Source of the DNA: Propionibacteriaceae bacterium
GTDB taxonomy: Bacteria > Actinomycetota > Actinomycetes > Propionibacteriales > Propionibacteriaceae
Length of the DNA stretch: 64,000 bases
Assembly (NCBI GenBank): GCA_031265875.1
Contig: JAISCA010000043.1
Coordinates: 1-64,000, forward strand
Direction: 5' to 3'
In this document: positions 1 through 7,857 of the stretch, piece after piece
Numbering within the stretch: the first letter of the stretch is position 1
Layout: each line of letters starts with the position of its first letter
Program-made: the position numbers and the translations under genes
The notes under the pieces: model-generated
What the model was told of the DNA's origin: nothing
Databases searched by the model: none
What the model saw: only the letters and a program-made list of their open reading frames with translations

Positions 1-81
1 CTCGGCCCACCCCGATACGGCACCGGCCTCAGCGCCGAAGAAGGCCTCCACCCCCGCAAAGGCTGGGCCGGACGCTCATGA
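1..81 (+). CDS. C-terminal end of an unidentified protein (partial)
   Basis: The first 26 codons of the window read openly in frame 1 and stop at TGA 79-81, ending in ...HPRKGWAGRS. The codons have GC-rich third positions like real genes here. The 5' part lies outside the window, so no family can be named. It sits just left of the accreted att-like repeats and may belong to a neighbouring integrated element. It could be a chance open frame, since only 27 codons are visible. Confidence 0.35.
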   Translation, partial: LGPPRYGTGLSAEEGLHPRKGWAGRS

Positions 82-118
82 CACACCCGAACCGGACACA
101 CATTCTGTCCGATAACCC

Positions 119-268
119 CTATTTTGTGTGTCACCCTACGGGGTCCGGGAGGCGAAGCCACAGGCGGGGGTGTGGGGGTCGTCCCCCACACAGAAGGACG
201 AGACGAGAAAGGCCGGCTCTCAGCCGGCACAATCCACCCTTCTTCGAGTGGAGCTAACGGGACTCGAC
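119..268. repeat. Att-like remnant left of the integrative element
   Basis: GTGGAGCTAACGGGACTCGA at 249-268 matches the att core at 440-461 and the tRNA-Ala 3' end at 7582-7603. Upstream, 119-143 resembles the left arm of the hairpin that precedes the 440 copy (CTATTTTGTGTGTCACCC against CTATTTTCTGTGTCACCC). A 9-bp hairpin (170-178/183-191) lies between them. The unit hairpin-like sequence plus core is therefore present twice, as expected if elements inserted repeatedly at one tRNA site. No gene is seen in 82-637. Confidence 0.6.
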
Positions 269-401
269 GCGGTTTCCTCCGGAAACCGCCATCCTCAGCC
301 TTCCCTCCAGTCAGGCCTCGGACCGCTCGCTACGTGAAGGCCAACCATGGCCTTCACGCTTAACGCTCGCGCCCTCCCGGGTCCGAGTCACTGTTTTAGA
401 T

Positions 402-440
402 CTATTTTCTGTGTCACCCTACGGGTGACACAGAAAATAG
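402..440. repeat. Perfect 18-bp inverted repeat abutting attL
   Basis: Arms CTATTTTCTGTGTCACCC (402-419) and its exact reverse complement (423-440) flank a 3-nt loop TAC. The right arm shares base 440 with the att core. It could be a bidirectional terminator at the element border or a recombination-site accessory sequence. The degenerate left arm also occurs at 119. Confidence 0.7.
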
Positions 441-461
441 TGGAGCTAACGGGACTCGAAC
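440..461. repeat. att core repeat distal to the tRNA (attL)
   Basis: 22 bp starting GTGGAGCTAACGGGACTCGA and ending AC are identical to 7582-7603, which lies in the T-arm/acceptor 3' end of tRNA-Ala. The two copies are 7142 bp apart, and identity stops immediately outside them, marking the ends of the integrated element. A 20-bp version lies at 249-268. Confidence 0.85.
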
Positions 462-580
462 AGTTGAGCCTGGGGGTCTGGGAATCGTGGTTTGACGGGG
501 GGTTATGCGGTCTGACTAGGTGTTTTGAACCGCAGTGGCTAATCGCATGAGTGTGATTAGATGGGCATAATGTGGCATCC

Positions 581-601
581 TAGTTGCACGCTAGTTGCAC
601 G
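581..601 (+). repeat. Arm-type integrase site candidates, left end
   Basis: Two direct TAGTTGCACG motifs (581-590, 592-601) at an 11-bp step lie between attL and the integrase start. The same paired motif with the same step and orientation occurs at 7499-7519, next to attR. Paired direct repeats at both ends of a tyrosine-integrase element are the usual look of arm-type binding sites for the integrase N-terminal domain. Their position just upstream of the gene could also allow autoregulation. Confidence 0.65.
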
Positions 602-637
602 ACACGTCGAAGGGCGGGGTCAGGGAGGGGACGCGAC

Positions 638-1792
638 ATGGCCGCACGACGTGACTTCGGGAGCCTCAGGAAGCTGCCCTCGGGCCGCTGGCAGGCCCAA
701 TTCACCGGTATCGACGGACGCCGCCACAAGGCCCCGGGCACGTTCACTGACAAAGCGTCGGCCGAGGCCTGGCTGAGGAAGCAGCAGCGGGCCATGGATC
801 GGGCCATGGAAGACGGAGAGGCCTGGGAACCCCCAGACCTACCCAAGGCCGAGCCCGCGCCTATGCCTACCTTCGGGGAGTTCGTCGGCTTGTTCCTGGC
901 CGGCCGTCAGCTCCGGCCACGGACCGAGCAGGACTACCGGCGGCTGGCCGCCCGTCATCTGCTGCCCACGTTCGGCCACCTGCCACTTGACGAGGTCACG
1001 CCGGCCAGAGTGGCCGCTTGGCACGCGCGGCTGCTGCCGGGCCGTCCGACCGAGCGGGCCCACGCCTACAGCCTCGGGCGGACCGTGATGGTTGAGGCGG
1101 TCCGGTTGCAGTTGATCCCGGTCAGCCCTTTCACGATCCGGGGAGCGGGACGGACCAGGCGGCGGCCCGTCATCGATCTGCCCGGTCCGGTGGAGGTCGG
1201 GTTGGCCGCTGAGATGATGCCTGAGCGTCTTCGTCTGGCGGTCCTGCTGGCCGCCAGTCTGGGCCTCAGATCGGGGGAGGTCAGGGCGCTGCGCCGGCAC
1301 GATGTTGACTTCGGCGGGCCGTCTATCAAGGTGGCGCGCGGTGTCACTCAAGTCAACGGGGCGATCATCGTCGGGCCGCCCAAGACAGCCGCCTCGGCCC
1401 GTACGGTCCCTATGCCGGGGTGGTTGGCCGAGCGGGTGGCCGAGCATCTGGACGGGCATGTCTGCGGCCGGTCCGACGCTTGGCTGTTCCCCGGCCCGTC
1501 GGGCGAGTGGCAGGAAGCCGGCCAGGGCCGGTCTGGGCCGAGGCCGTTGTCTCAGACGGCGTTGAATCGGGCCTGGGTGCGGGCGCGCGGCCTGGCTGGG
1601 CTGGATCTCCGGTTCCATGATCTGCGTCATTGGGCGGCCACGATGGCGATCATTGAGGGTGGGGCTTCGGAGCATGAGGCCGGCCAGATGCTGGGGCAGG
1701 ACGATCCTGGGGTGATCCGCCGGTATGTGGAGCGGACGAAGGATCGGCCGAGGGCGATCGTTGAGGCCATGCCTAGGCCGGGGGTGGCGTGA
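638..1792 (+). CDS. int: Tyrosine recombinase / integrase
   Basis: Catalyses site-specific integration and excision of the element at the tRNA-Ala 3' end. The 384-residue product has an N-terminal arm-binding-like domain (GSLRKLPSGRWQAQF), a SAM-like core-binding domain (about 75-160) and a C-terminal catalytic domain. The catalytic residues visible are Arg211 (LGLRSGE), His327 and Arg330 (HDLRH) and the Tyr363 nucleophile (RRYVE). I chose ATG 638 because GGGAGGGG precedes it; an upstream in-frame start at 584 would put coding sequence over the arm-type repeats. Its stop overlaps the next start (TGATG). Its place beside attL with a tRNA target at the other end is typical of actinobacterial integrative elements. 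Confidence 0.93.
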   Translation: MAARRDFGSLRKLPSGRWQAQFTGIDGRRHKAPGTFTDKASAEAWLRKQQRAMDRAMEDGEAWEPPDLPKAEPAPMPTFGEFVGLFLAGRQLRPRTEQDYRRLAARHLLPTFGHLPLDEVTPARVAAWHARLLPGRPTERAHAYSLGRTVMVEAVRLQLIPVSPFTIRGAGRTRRRPVIDLPGPVEVGLAAEMMPERLRLAVLLAASLGLRSGEVRALRRHDVDFGGPSIKVARGVTQVNGAIIVGPPKTAASARTVPMPGWLAERVAEHLDGHVCGRSDAWLFPGPSGEWQEAGQGRSGPRPLSQTALNRAWVRARGLAGLDLRFHDLRHWAATMAIIEGGASEHEAGQMLGQDDPGVIRRYVERTKDRPRAIVEAMPRPGVA

Positions 1793-2364
1793 TGGGACGT
1801 GAGTTCGATCCTGCCGGGTTCGGCAACCAGGTCGAAAGCAGCTATTTCTTGAAGCGTGTCGCCATTCAGGTGCTGTGCGCACGGTGCGGTAGGCCTGCCT
1901 TCTTCTGGGTCGTGAGCGCCGCCCGTGATCGGCTCACCCCCGCGAAGTGGTTGTCACTGTCTTCGGCTAAGCGCAACGGGCAATGGGTTCAGACCGAGCG
2001 GTGGGAGTCGGGTGAGCGCTTCCTGTCTCGGATCAGCCTGGGTTCTTTCCCGGAAGAGGCCGCTTTCAGGGCGGAACTGACATTGGCTACCGGTGAGCCG
2101 CATGGTCCCGGTTGCCCAGTGGACTGGATTACCCCGCCCATCCTTCGGGACAAGTGGTTGAAAGATGCCCTTAGGGCCGGTCAGGAGAATGAGGAGGCTG
2201 TACGCCGGCTGGACACTTACGCGCATGACGGGCCGGACTGGCTTGGCGGGTCGGACGTGTCCGATGGCGAGGCCCGCCGCGCCTGGCGGGCCATCAAGGG
2301 CACGCGCTACAGCCCTTGGCTCACAGTGGAATCCATGCCTAGACGCGCGTATGACGCGGCTTGA
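1792..2364 (+). CDS. Element protein of unknown function
   Basis: The 190-residue product is probably translationally coupled to the integrase, since the integrase TGA and this ATG share base 1792. An early CARCG pair (VLCARCGRPAFF) could be half of a zinc knuckle; several Trp and acidic residues follow, and no membrane segment is seen. No family was recognised. The coupling suggests co-expression with the recombinase, perhaps as an accessory or cargo protein. Confidence 0.7.
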   Translation: MGREFDPAGFGNQVESSYFLKRVAIQVLCARCGRPAFFWVVSAARDRLTPAKWLSLSSAKRNGQWVQTERWESGERFLSRISLGSFPEEAAFRAELTLATGEPHGPGCPVDWITPPILRDKWLKDALRAGQENEEAVRRLDTYAHDGPDWLGGSDVSDGEARRAWRAIKGTRYSPWLTVESMPRRAYDAA

Positions 2365-2562
2365 TTACGATCAAGTTCAATCAGCGGGTCTATGATGAGT
2401 TTCAATCGGAATAGCAGGTGCCTGAGTTTCCAGAAATCAGGATAGGCCGGGGAGTCCGAATACACCCCTACCGCTGTCAGAGCGCAACCGCGTTCAGCGC
2501 GCCCCCTAAGGCCCATAGGCCCCGCCAGTGTCGGACGGCTGGCAGACCCGAAAGGCTCTGCT

Positions 2563-2790
2563 ATGCCCGAATACGGCATCAATCCGTCCAAGTCCACCTA
2601 CCTGACCATCCCCGCCGCCGCTGAAGACGTTGGGATCTCTCAAGACACCATTCGTCGGCTGATCGCTGACGGGACACTCCCGGCCAAGCGTGTCCGCCGG
2701 CTTTGGTTCATCCCACGTGCCGAGCTGGACCGGGTGTTTTCACCCGAGCCCACGGTCAAGCCGGCGAAGTCTAAGAAGTCGAAGCGGTGA
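2563..2790 (+). CDS. Excisionase-like helix-turn-helix protein
   Basis: The 75-residue protein carries a MerR/Xis-type winged HTH of the excisionase-binding family: YLTIPAAAEDVGISQDTIRR, then LIADGTLPAKRVRRLWFIPRAELDRVF, with a basic Lys-rich tail. Such proteins bend DNA at att sites and steer the integrase towards excision, or act as repressors. AAAGG precedes the ATG. Its TGA overlaps the GTG of the helicase gene, so both are likely co-translated. About 200 bp without a gene (2365-2562) precedes it and probably holds the promoter of this replication/excision module. Confidence 0.8.
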   Translation: MPEYGINPSKSTYLTIPAAAEDVGISQDTIRRLIADGTLPAKRVRRLWFIPRAELDRVFSPEPTVKPAKSKKSKR

Positions 2791-4391
2791 CCGCCAGGCC
2801 ACTCGTGGGGGGAGCTGGCCGGCCCGAGCCGCCGGCCGGCGCGCCCCCTCGGAGACGAGACACGACCCGAGGCGGGGAAGGAAGTGCCGGATCTAGATCC
2901 GAGCCCGAGCCCGACCCGTGGCCTGACGCTGACCCGTGGCAGGACGCCGCGCCGGCCGGCCCTGACCATCCCGAGGGCGAGCCCGAGCGAGCCCATCGAA
3001 CGTCATGGCTATGGCAAGGCCAAGACGAGGTCCTAGCGGCGCTCAACCGGACGAAGGAACGGCCCAGGCCGACAGTCGGCCGGCTAACCGACGGGCGCTG
3101 CCTGTTCTACAAGGGGCGGCTCAACGGCATCTTCGGGCCGGGGGGCATCGGCAAGACTTGGACGCTGGCGCTGACCTGTGCCCAAGTCCTAGCCGACGGC
3201 GACAGCTGCTTCTACTACGACGTTGAGAACACTGTCGATGACATCGTACAGAGGATGGAAGACCTGGGGGCCGACCCGAGGGCGATAGCCGAGCGCTTCC
3301 ATTACAAGCGCGCGTCATCGGCGCTGCTGAAGGATATGCGGGCGCAGGAAGACCTTCGGGAGAGCGTCGGGCGGACCAGTCCGACTGTCGTCACTCTCGA
3401 CTCCGTCAACCGTGGTCTGGCGCTGGACCGGCTGGATTCCGACTCGGGGTCTGACGTGACTCCGTGGCTGAACATTTGGGACCAGCTGGCCGTCGATTCG
3501 GGTGCCGCCGTAGTCCTCTGCGATCACATAGCGAAGGGGAGGGACGGGACGGACACGCCTATCGGTTCTCAGGGGAAGTTCACAATCGTGCAAGGCGCGC
3601 TCTACATGGTGACCGCCGGAGTCCGGTTCAGCGGGGGCCAGGAAGGGCACTCGCGGCTGAGGTGCGTGAAAGACAACGCCGGGGCTTGGACGCCTGACTC
3701 TGAGGCGGCCGAGTTGCACGTCAGGCCGTCGGGCGAAGGTCGGGTCGAGTGCTCATTCGAGCCCGCCAGGTCCTGGCCTTCGGCCGCCCCGGCCATGGGG
3801 TCTGACGGGCGTCTGAGGGACTTGATTCTTGACTGTCTGAGGGTCAACGGGCCGATGAGCGGGACCGCCATCACCAAGGCCGTCGGGAAGAGCAGGAACG
3901 ATGTGCTCAGGCTCCTTCCGACCATGAGAGATGATGGCTTTATTGTCAATGCTGGTTCTGAGAGGATGCCTAAGTGGGAGCTTCCAGCGGAAGCTCAACC
4001 TGAACTCCCCACTTCAGACCCAACCGGTTCCATACCGGTATCGACCGGTTCCATACCGGTGGGTCTGACCGGTACCGAAACCGGTATCGGAACGGTAACC
4101 CCCCCTTTAGGGGGGGTACCGGTCAATACCGGTTCGGACCAGACCGATACCGGCCGAACTGCTGAGGATGACATGACAGACCCCGAGCCCGTATCTCCGG
4201 TCGCCCTGGAAGGCCCGATCTGCGAGACCGAGGGATGCAACAAGATTGCCACCAGTGGTTTCCCGCTTTGCATCATGTGCGACTTGCTCAAGCGAGGGGC
4301 TGATAAGCGAGCGGCCGAGGCCGAGGCCACAGAAGACGAACCGATCACAGAAGACGAACACGAGAGGAAAGACCATGGGAAAGATCACTGA
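2787..4391 (+). CDS. RepA-like AAA ATPase/helicase of the element
   Basis: The 534-residue product is a RecA-fold replicative-helicase-type ATPase. The Walker A is GPGGIGKT (117-124), followed by FYYDVENT, a Walker B-like VVTLDSVN and AVVLCDHIAKG, the layout of plasmid RepA/AAA_25 proteins. About 85 N-terminal residues are Pro/Glu-rich and probably disordered. After the ATPase a winged-helix-like stretch (GPMSGTAITKAVGKSRNDVL) leads into a Thr/Gly/Pro linker encoded by ACCGGT repeats. A C-terminal zinc-finger-like motif follows (CETEGC...CIMC). The start is GTG 2787, overlapping the excisionase stop. It likely drives replication of the excised circle. Confidence 0.8.
   Translation: MTARPLVGGAGRPEPPAGAPPRRRDTTRGGEGSAGSRSEPEPDPWPDADPWQDAAPAGPDHPEGEPERAHRTSWLWQGQDEVLAALNRTKERPRPTVGRLTDGRCLFYKGRLNGIFGPGGIGKTWTLALTCAQVLADGDSCFYYDVENTVDDIVQRMEDLGADPRAIAERFHYKRASSALLKDMRAQEDLRESVGRTSPTVVTLDSVNRGLALDRLDSDSGSDVTPWLNIWDQLAVDSGAAVVLCDHIAKGRDGTDTPIGSQGKFTIVQGALYMVTAGVRFSGGQEGHSRLRCVKDNAGAWTPDSEAAELHVRPSGEGRVECSFEPARSWPSAAPAMGSDGRLRDLILDCLRVNGPMSGTAITKAVGKSRNDVLRLLPTMRDDGFIVNAGSERMPKWELPAEAQPELPTSDPTGSIPVSTGSIPVGLTGTETGIGTVTPPLGGVPVNTGSDQTDTGRTAEDDMTDPEPVSPVALEGPICETEGCNKIATSGFPLCIMCDLLKRGADKRAAEAEATEDEPITEDEHERKDHGKDH
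4021..4160. repeat. ACCGGT-rich repeats and hairpin inside the helicase gene; candidate origin
   Basis: The coding strand holds two exact 17-mers ACCGGTTCCATACCGGT (4023-4039 and 4044-4060, 21-bp step). Several degenerate ACCGGT units follow on both sides of a hairpin made of seven C, TTTA and seven G near 4099-4116. The 21-bp step equals two helical turns and seven codons. Replication origins inside the 3' part of a rep gene are common in small plasmids, so this is a candidate iteron origin. It could instead be only a low-complexity linker. Confidence 0.4.
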
Positions 4392-4704
4392 CGGGGGCAC
4401 GATGACCGAGAGCGGCGTCAGGCGCGGTGGACGCGGCCGGGGCGGCGGCGGGCACGAGGCCTTGGTCCGTTCGGCGCTGGACCGCAAGTTGCGGGGCGAG
4501 CCATTGAACCGGGCCGAGCGTCGTCTACTCGCCAGGGCCAAGTCGTCTCTGACGGCTGGCGCTGAGTCGGACGTGATTCAGAGCATCACCAAGGCGGCGA
4601 TGACTGGCAGGTGGGAGACGAAGCCGATCGGGGTGGGGGGTATCCCCTCCCCCTGGGGCCTGAGGCAGTCAACGGTGGAAGGGCCGATCCCCCCCCTCGG
4701 GTAA
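4375..4704 (+). CDS. Small basic element protein
   Basis: The 109-residue protein starts at ATG 4375 inside the end of the helicase gene, with GAGAGGAAAG just upstream, so the two overlap by 17 bp. It is rich in Gly/Arg (RRGGRGRGGGG) followed by a helical basic segment (LNRAERRLLARAKSSL). This suggests nucleic-acid binding, though no family was recognised. Confidence 0.6.
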   Translation: MGKITDGGTMTESGVRRGGRGRGGGGHEALVRSALDRKLRGEPLNRAERRLLARAKSSLTAGAESDVIQSITKAAMTGRWETKPIGVGGIPSPWGLRQSTVEGPIPPLG

Positions 4705-4784
4705 ATCCCAGCGCGGGGCGAGACGAAGGGGCCCGGCCGGTCATGACGACTAGCCGGGCCCCCTCACCCTCCCACGGGGCCTGT

Positions 4785-5228
4785 TCAGCCCAGGCCGTCA
4801 ACCTCAGGTTCGGCCGTGGGCCTGGTAGGGACGCCGCTGGCCGTGCCGGCCAGACAGTGGGCCAGGAAGACTTGGGCCGACGGGTACAGGCGTCTGGCGG
4901 CGCTGTCGAGCCATGGGAGTCCCTGGGGCGCTTCCGTCGGTGTCGTGCAGACATCGAAGCAGGCGCGGCAGAAGGGGACGCCGGCCGGGGCCATGGGGCC
5001 GAGCGGGTGGCCGTCCGGCAACGCTATCCGGCAGGCCGTCCACTGGCCTTGCACGATGTGGAAGCCGTCGGGCAGGAGGGTGAAGCCGTAGTCCCCCCAG
5101 CCGCCTGGGGGCGGCCAGCCGGGCTCGCCCCAGTCGTGCACGGCGGCCAGGATGAGATCCAGGTCTTCGGGCACGTCGAACTCGATGGCGGGCATGTCGT
5201 CTGGGGTCATGGGGCGGAAGTCAGGCAT
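4785..5228 (-). CDS. Element protein with CxxC motif, paralogue of the upstream gene
   Basis: The 147-residue protein is encoded opposite to the replication genes. It shares an ordered motif set with the 226-residue product of the next gene upstream: W.ACRI, a G.P.CRAC pair, then LPWLD and RLYPS. This indicates a tandem duplication. The single CRACFDVC cluster could bind zinc. Its start overlaps the stop of the upstream gene by 8 bp, so the two form an operon. Function unknown. Confidence 0.65.
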   Translation of the reverse strand: MPDFRPMTPDDMPAIEFDVPEDLDLILAAVHDWGEPGWPPPGGWGDYGFTLLPDGFHIVQGQWTACRIALPDGHPLGPMAPAGVPFCRACFDVCTTPTEAPQGLPWLDSAARRLYPSAQVFLAHCLAGTASGVPTRPTAEPEVDGLG

Positions 5229-5901
5229 GGCGCGAACCTACCTGCTCGGTCTGCCAGTCGGCTTGGGCGGCTTCCATCACGGCCACGATCTGGGGCCAGT
5301 GGTCGGCCAGGGCCCGGGCGTCTTCGAGGTGGAGGTCTCCGCCCGGCTGGGTTCGGACGCTGAGGGTCGGTGGTTCGTCTGGCCAGGCGCGTGTCCCGTC
5401 CCAGGTCCAGCCTTGGCCGACGTCGGCCGCGTCGTCACCCCATTTGGCGTAGGCGGACCGCGTCCAGATGGGCCGGTGGCTGCTGGGTTCCCATTCGGTG
5501 GCGTGTGTGGCCCACGCGGGGTCTGGGATTCCCTCCGGGGGCTGGGGGCACTTGTTCCCCCGCCTGGTGGCCTGGGCGGCCTGCCGGGCCCGTTCTGAGG
5601 GCCATAGGCGGCCGGTGCTGGTGTCGAGCCACGGGAGGGGCTGATAGTCCTCTGGCGGGCTGATGGGGCGGTCCCATGGGATCGAGCAGGCGCGTTCGCA
5701 GTCTCGGCACAGCGGGACGCCGTCGGGCTTGTCGGGGCCGGTCCAGATTTCGACGTCGTCTGGAGTCGGGTCGGGTCGGCAGGCGATCCGCCAGCCCTCG
5801 GCCGTGGCATGGCCTATGTGGCAGGCGGGACTGCTGTCGAGGGTGGTGTAGCCGTAGCTGGCGGCGTCGGTGGGCACGGTGGGTAGGGTGATGTCAGCCA
5901 T
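5221..5901 (-). CDS. Element protein with CxxC motif
   Basis: The 226-residue protein starts at ATG 5901, preceded on its strand by AGGAGG, much better than the further upstream in-frame starts. Motifs shared with the downstream gene are W.IACR, P.CRDCERAC and LPWLD...RLWPS, followed by a Trp-rich region. Its C-terminal half (DAARALADHWPQIVAVMEAAQ-like) is absent from the smaller paralogue. Possibly a cargo or regulatory gene of the element; no family recognised. Confidence 0.65.
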   Translation of the reverse strand: MADITLPTVPTDAASYGYTTLDSSPACHIGHATAEGWRIACRPDPTPDDVEIWTGPDKPDGVPLCRDCERACSIPWDRPISPPEDYQPLPWLDTSTGRLWPSERARQAAQATRRGNKCPQPPEGIPDPAWATHATEWEPSSHRPIWTRSAYAKWGDDAADVGQGWTWDGTRAWPDEPPTLSVRTQPGGDLHLEDARALADHWPQIVAVMEAAQADWQTEQVGSRHA

Positions 5902-6034
5902 GAGGCCTCCTAGGAAGGTGTCTTGGTCAGGCCCTGGCCAGCGCGGCAACGCTGGCCAGGGCCGCTCATTGATCACACTCTGGCGCAGACCCGGCCAACT
6001 TGTCAACGTTGAGGGGCGCTGCCACCATGGTGGG

Positions 6035-6307
6035 ATGACCGGAGACGAGACGAGACGACAGGCCGAACTGCTGGCCGCCGTACGCGCGGGCGCCGAGGGC
6101 ATGGCCGAGGCCGAGCGGGCCCGCGCCACGGCCATCAGGCGCGCGCTGCTGGAGGTGGCCGACACGCGCCGGCGGGCCACGCTGAGACGGGCCGAGGCGA
6201 TCAGGGCGGCTGACGACGCCGGGATACCGAGGGAAGCGATAGCCGAGGCGGCCGGGTTGAAGTGGCCGATGACCCGGCAACGCTGGTCCAAGGTACGGCA
6301 GGGCTGA
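6035..6307 (+). CDS. Small coiled-coil HTH-like protein
   Basis: The 90-residue protein is transcribed divergently from the CxxC pair. A long Ala/Arg/Glu-rich helix (about 5-60) is followed by AGIPREAIAEAAGLKWPMTR, which looks like a helix-turn-helix. A 10-bp palindrome TCAACGTTGA at 6003-6012 lies in the divergent promoter and could be its operator. It may be a local regulator, but the HTH reading is by eye. Confidence 0.55.
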   Translation: MTGDETRRQAELLAAVRAGAEGMAEAERARATAIRRALLEVADTRRRATLRRAEAIRAADDAGIPREAIAEAAGLKWPMTRQRWSKVRQG

Positions 6308-7498
6308 CCCCGGCCCCGAGGGGTTGCGCGAAATCCGACCACATCTGAGGCCAGCCCAGTTCCCCCCTGAGAGCCCCGTAGGCCCCAGACCGGGGGAGGA
6401 TGCCCAGGAAGGCCCGCCAGGCGCTCACAGGCCAACCTCGGGCTTCCCACGGGCATCCCGGGTCGGAAGCGGCTACCATGGGCACCACGACCCCAGGGTC
6501 GGCACCACGGCCCAACGCCGGCGCCACGTGACACTCACGGCAGACAGCTCCCACCGAGCCCACACACCAACCCCCTGAGGGACTCAACGCTTGAGGCCCC
6601 ACCATGCGCCCAAGGGCGTCCATCTGGCGTACACCCTTCCCACCCCAGCAGTGATGAGGGTCTGAATTCCCTAAGCCTGGCTGAGGATTTTCGGTGACGT
6701 CACCGAAAAATCCTTCGTTGTCGCGTGTCTCTCGATATTCCCGGCCCCGGGAATATCGACCCCTGTAACGGAAACCCCGGCTTGACCAGGGGTTATTCGG
6801 CGATCACCGCGAAACCCCCCAATCCCAGACCAGCCGAGTTCCGCACAGTTTCCGAGGCCCTAAGACAAACGGTGTCGGATCGGGGTGGGGAGGGGGCCAC
6901 CCCCTGGGGTCGGCCGGCAGTCCTAGGGCCGCGTCGATTCGTTTCTGACTCGTTTCGGCTTCGGGTTCCTCGGCCTGACCGCTCGCCCCGTGGCCCGGGG
7001 ATGGCCCGAGGGGGCCGGGCTCGCTCGCTCCGCTCTGGTCTGGGCTTCGGCCGTGTCCGCCATGCTTTCTTTCGTTCGGCCGGTAGGCTCGGTCGTGCCC
7101 TGGTGTGCTTGGGTACGCACGCATTAGCAGCTATCTAGTCTGTCGGTCAGGGTTCGTGAAACGCCTAGTCAGGGCACGTTTGGCGCGCGCACCCCCCCAG
7201 GCCGTGCCCCAAACGTGCCCCACCGGCGCTGAAAAGCTGGAATCGGCATTGCTTTTCGTCGTGTTTGGGCCCCAGGGAGAGATCGGCGCTTGCGGGGGTG
7301 GAAGCGCCCGAGGCGGGGGGAGGGGGCCATGCCCACCTCCCAGGGCCACGGCTCGCCCTCCCCCGCGCCGATCACTCTGTCATTCCTTCCAGCGGGTCTC
7401 GCCCTGGCCGTGCCGCTTCGGTTCGGCGCTTCCTGGGCCGGGGGCGGGGCCTGTCTCCGTTCCGATCACGCCGCCGAAAGGGGCTAGAGCGGGCCTTC
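6308..7498. other. 1.2-kb non-coding segment with palindromes
   Basis: No convincing gene is seen; open frames here have poor codon character. It contains a 22-bp perfect palindrome centred at 6698/6699 (TTTTCGGTGAC and its complement, extended to 6685-6713 with one extra A) and a second palindrome at 6732-6759 (TCGATATTCCCGG arms, 2-nt centre). An inverted pair GGGCACGTTTGG (7172-7183) / CCAAACGTGCCC (7209-7220) follows. Candidate roles are origin, transfer origin, terminators or regulator sites. Confidence 0.55.
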
Positions 7499-7519
7499 TA
7501 GTTGCACGTTGGTTGCACG
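7499..7519 (+). repeat. Arm-type integrase site candidates, right end
   Basis: TAGTTGCACG at 7499-7508 and TGGTTGCACG at 7510-7519 repeat the 11-bp-step pair found at 581-601. They lie 63 bp from the att core at 7582. Confidence 0.65.
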
Positions 7520-7581
7520 CGGCCTTGAGACGAGCCCCCCACTGGGGTTTATTTCACCTAGTGGAGGGCACATTAGTGTTT

Positions 7582-7603
7582 GTGGAGCTAACGGGACTCG
7601 AAC
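7582..7603. repeat. att core repeat in the tRNA-Ala 3' end (attR)
   Basis: Identical to 440-461; covers the acceptor 3' strand and T-arm of the tRNA, so recombination restores an intact tRNA. Confidence 0.85.
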
Positions 7604-7655
7604 CCGTGACCTGTTCGTTGCGAACGAACCGCGCTACCACCTGCGCTATAGCCCC
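7583..7655 (-). tRNA. tRNA-Ala (CGC)
   Basis: The reverse complement folds as a complete 73-nt cloverleaf: GGGGCTA acceptor strand paired with TAGCTCC, discriminator A, D-arm GCGC...GCGC, anticodon stem GTTCG/CGAAC with loop TTCGCAA (anticodon CGC), and T-arm ACGGG/CCCGT with TTCGAGT loop. No CCA is encoded. It is the integration target of the element to its left. Confidence 0.95.
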
Positions 7656-7857
7656 TCAGAGCAGCTATGAGGCTACCACAGGGGACCCGCGACAGCCTCC
7701 CGTCAAGCGTGACCAAGTCCGCACCGGACCGCCCTAGCAGGGAGCTCTTAGGCCGCGCCGCTTCGGCTAACCGTCCAGCGACGAGAGGTCGTCTCGGTAG
7801 GCTGCCTCCGAATGTATGGCAGCGACCCGGCTGAGGCGGACGGAGAGGGGACGAAGG

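Noticed and set aside
584..637. Earlier in-frame start for the integrase
   Set aside because: It would run through the paired GTTGCACG repeats and lacks a ribosome site; ATG 638 has GGGAGGGG upstream.
839..1882. Long minus-strand open frame opposite the integrase
   Set aside because: Pro/Arg-rich composition and no motifs; it mirrors the codon bias of the integrase.
6725..7138. Open frame in the element's gene-free segment
   Set aside because: Arg/Gly-rich translation without motifs; it starts inside a palindrome and has no ribosome site.
7105..7737. Open frame across the tRNA-Ala
   Set aside because: It covers a structured tRNA and the att core; no coding character.
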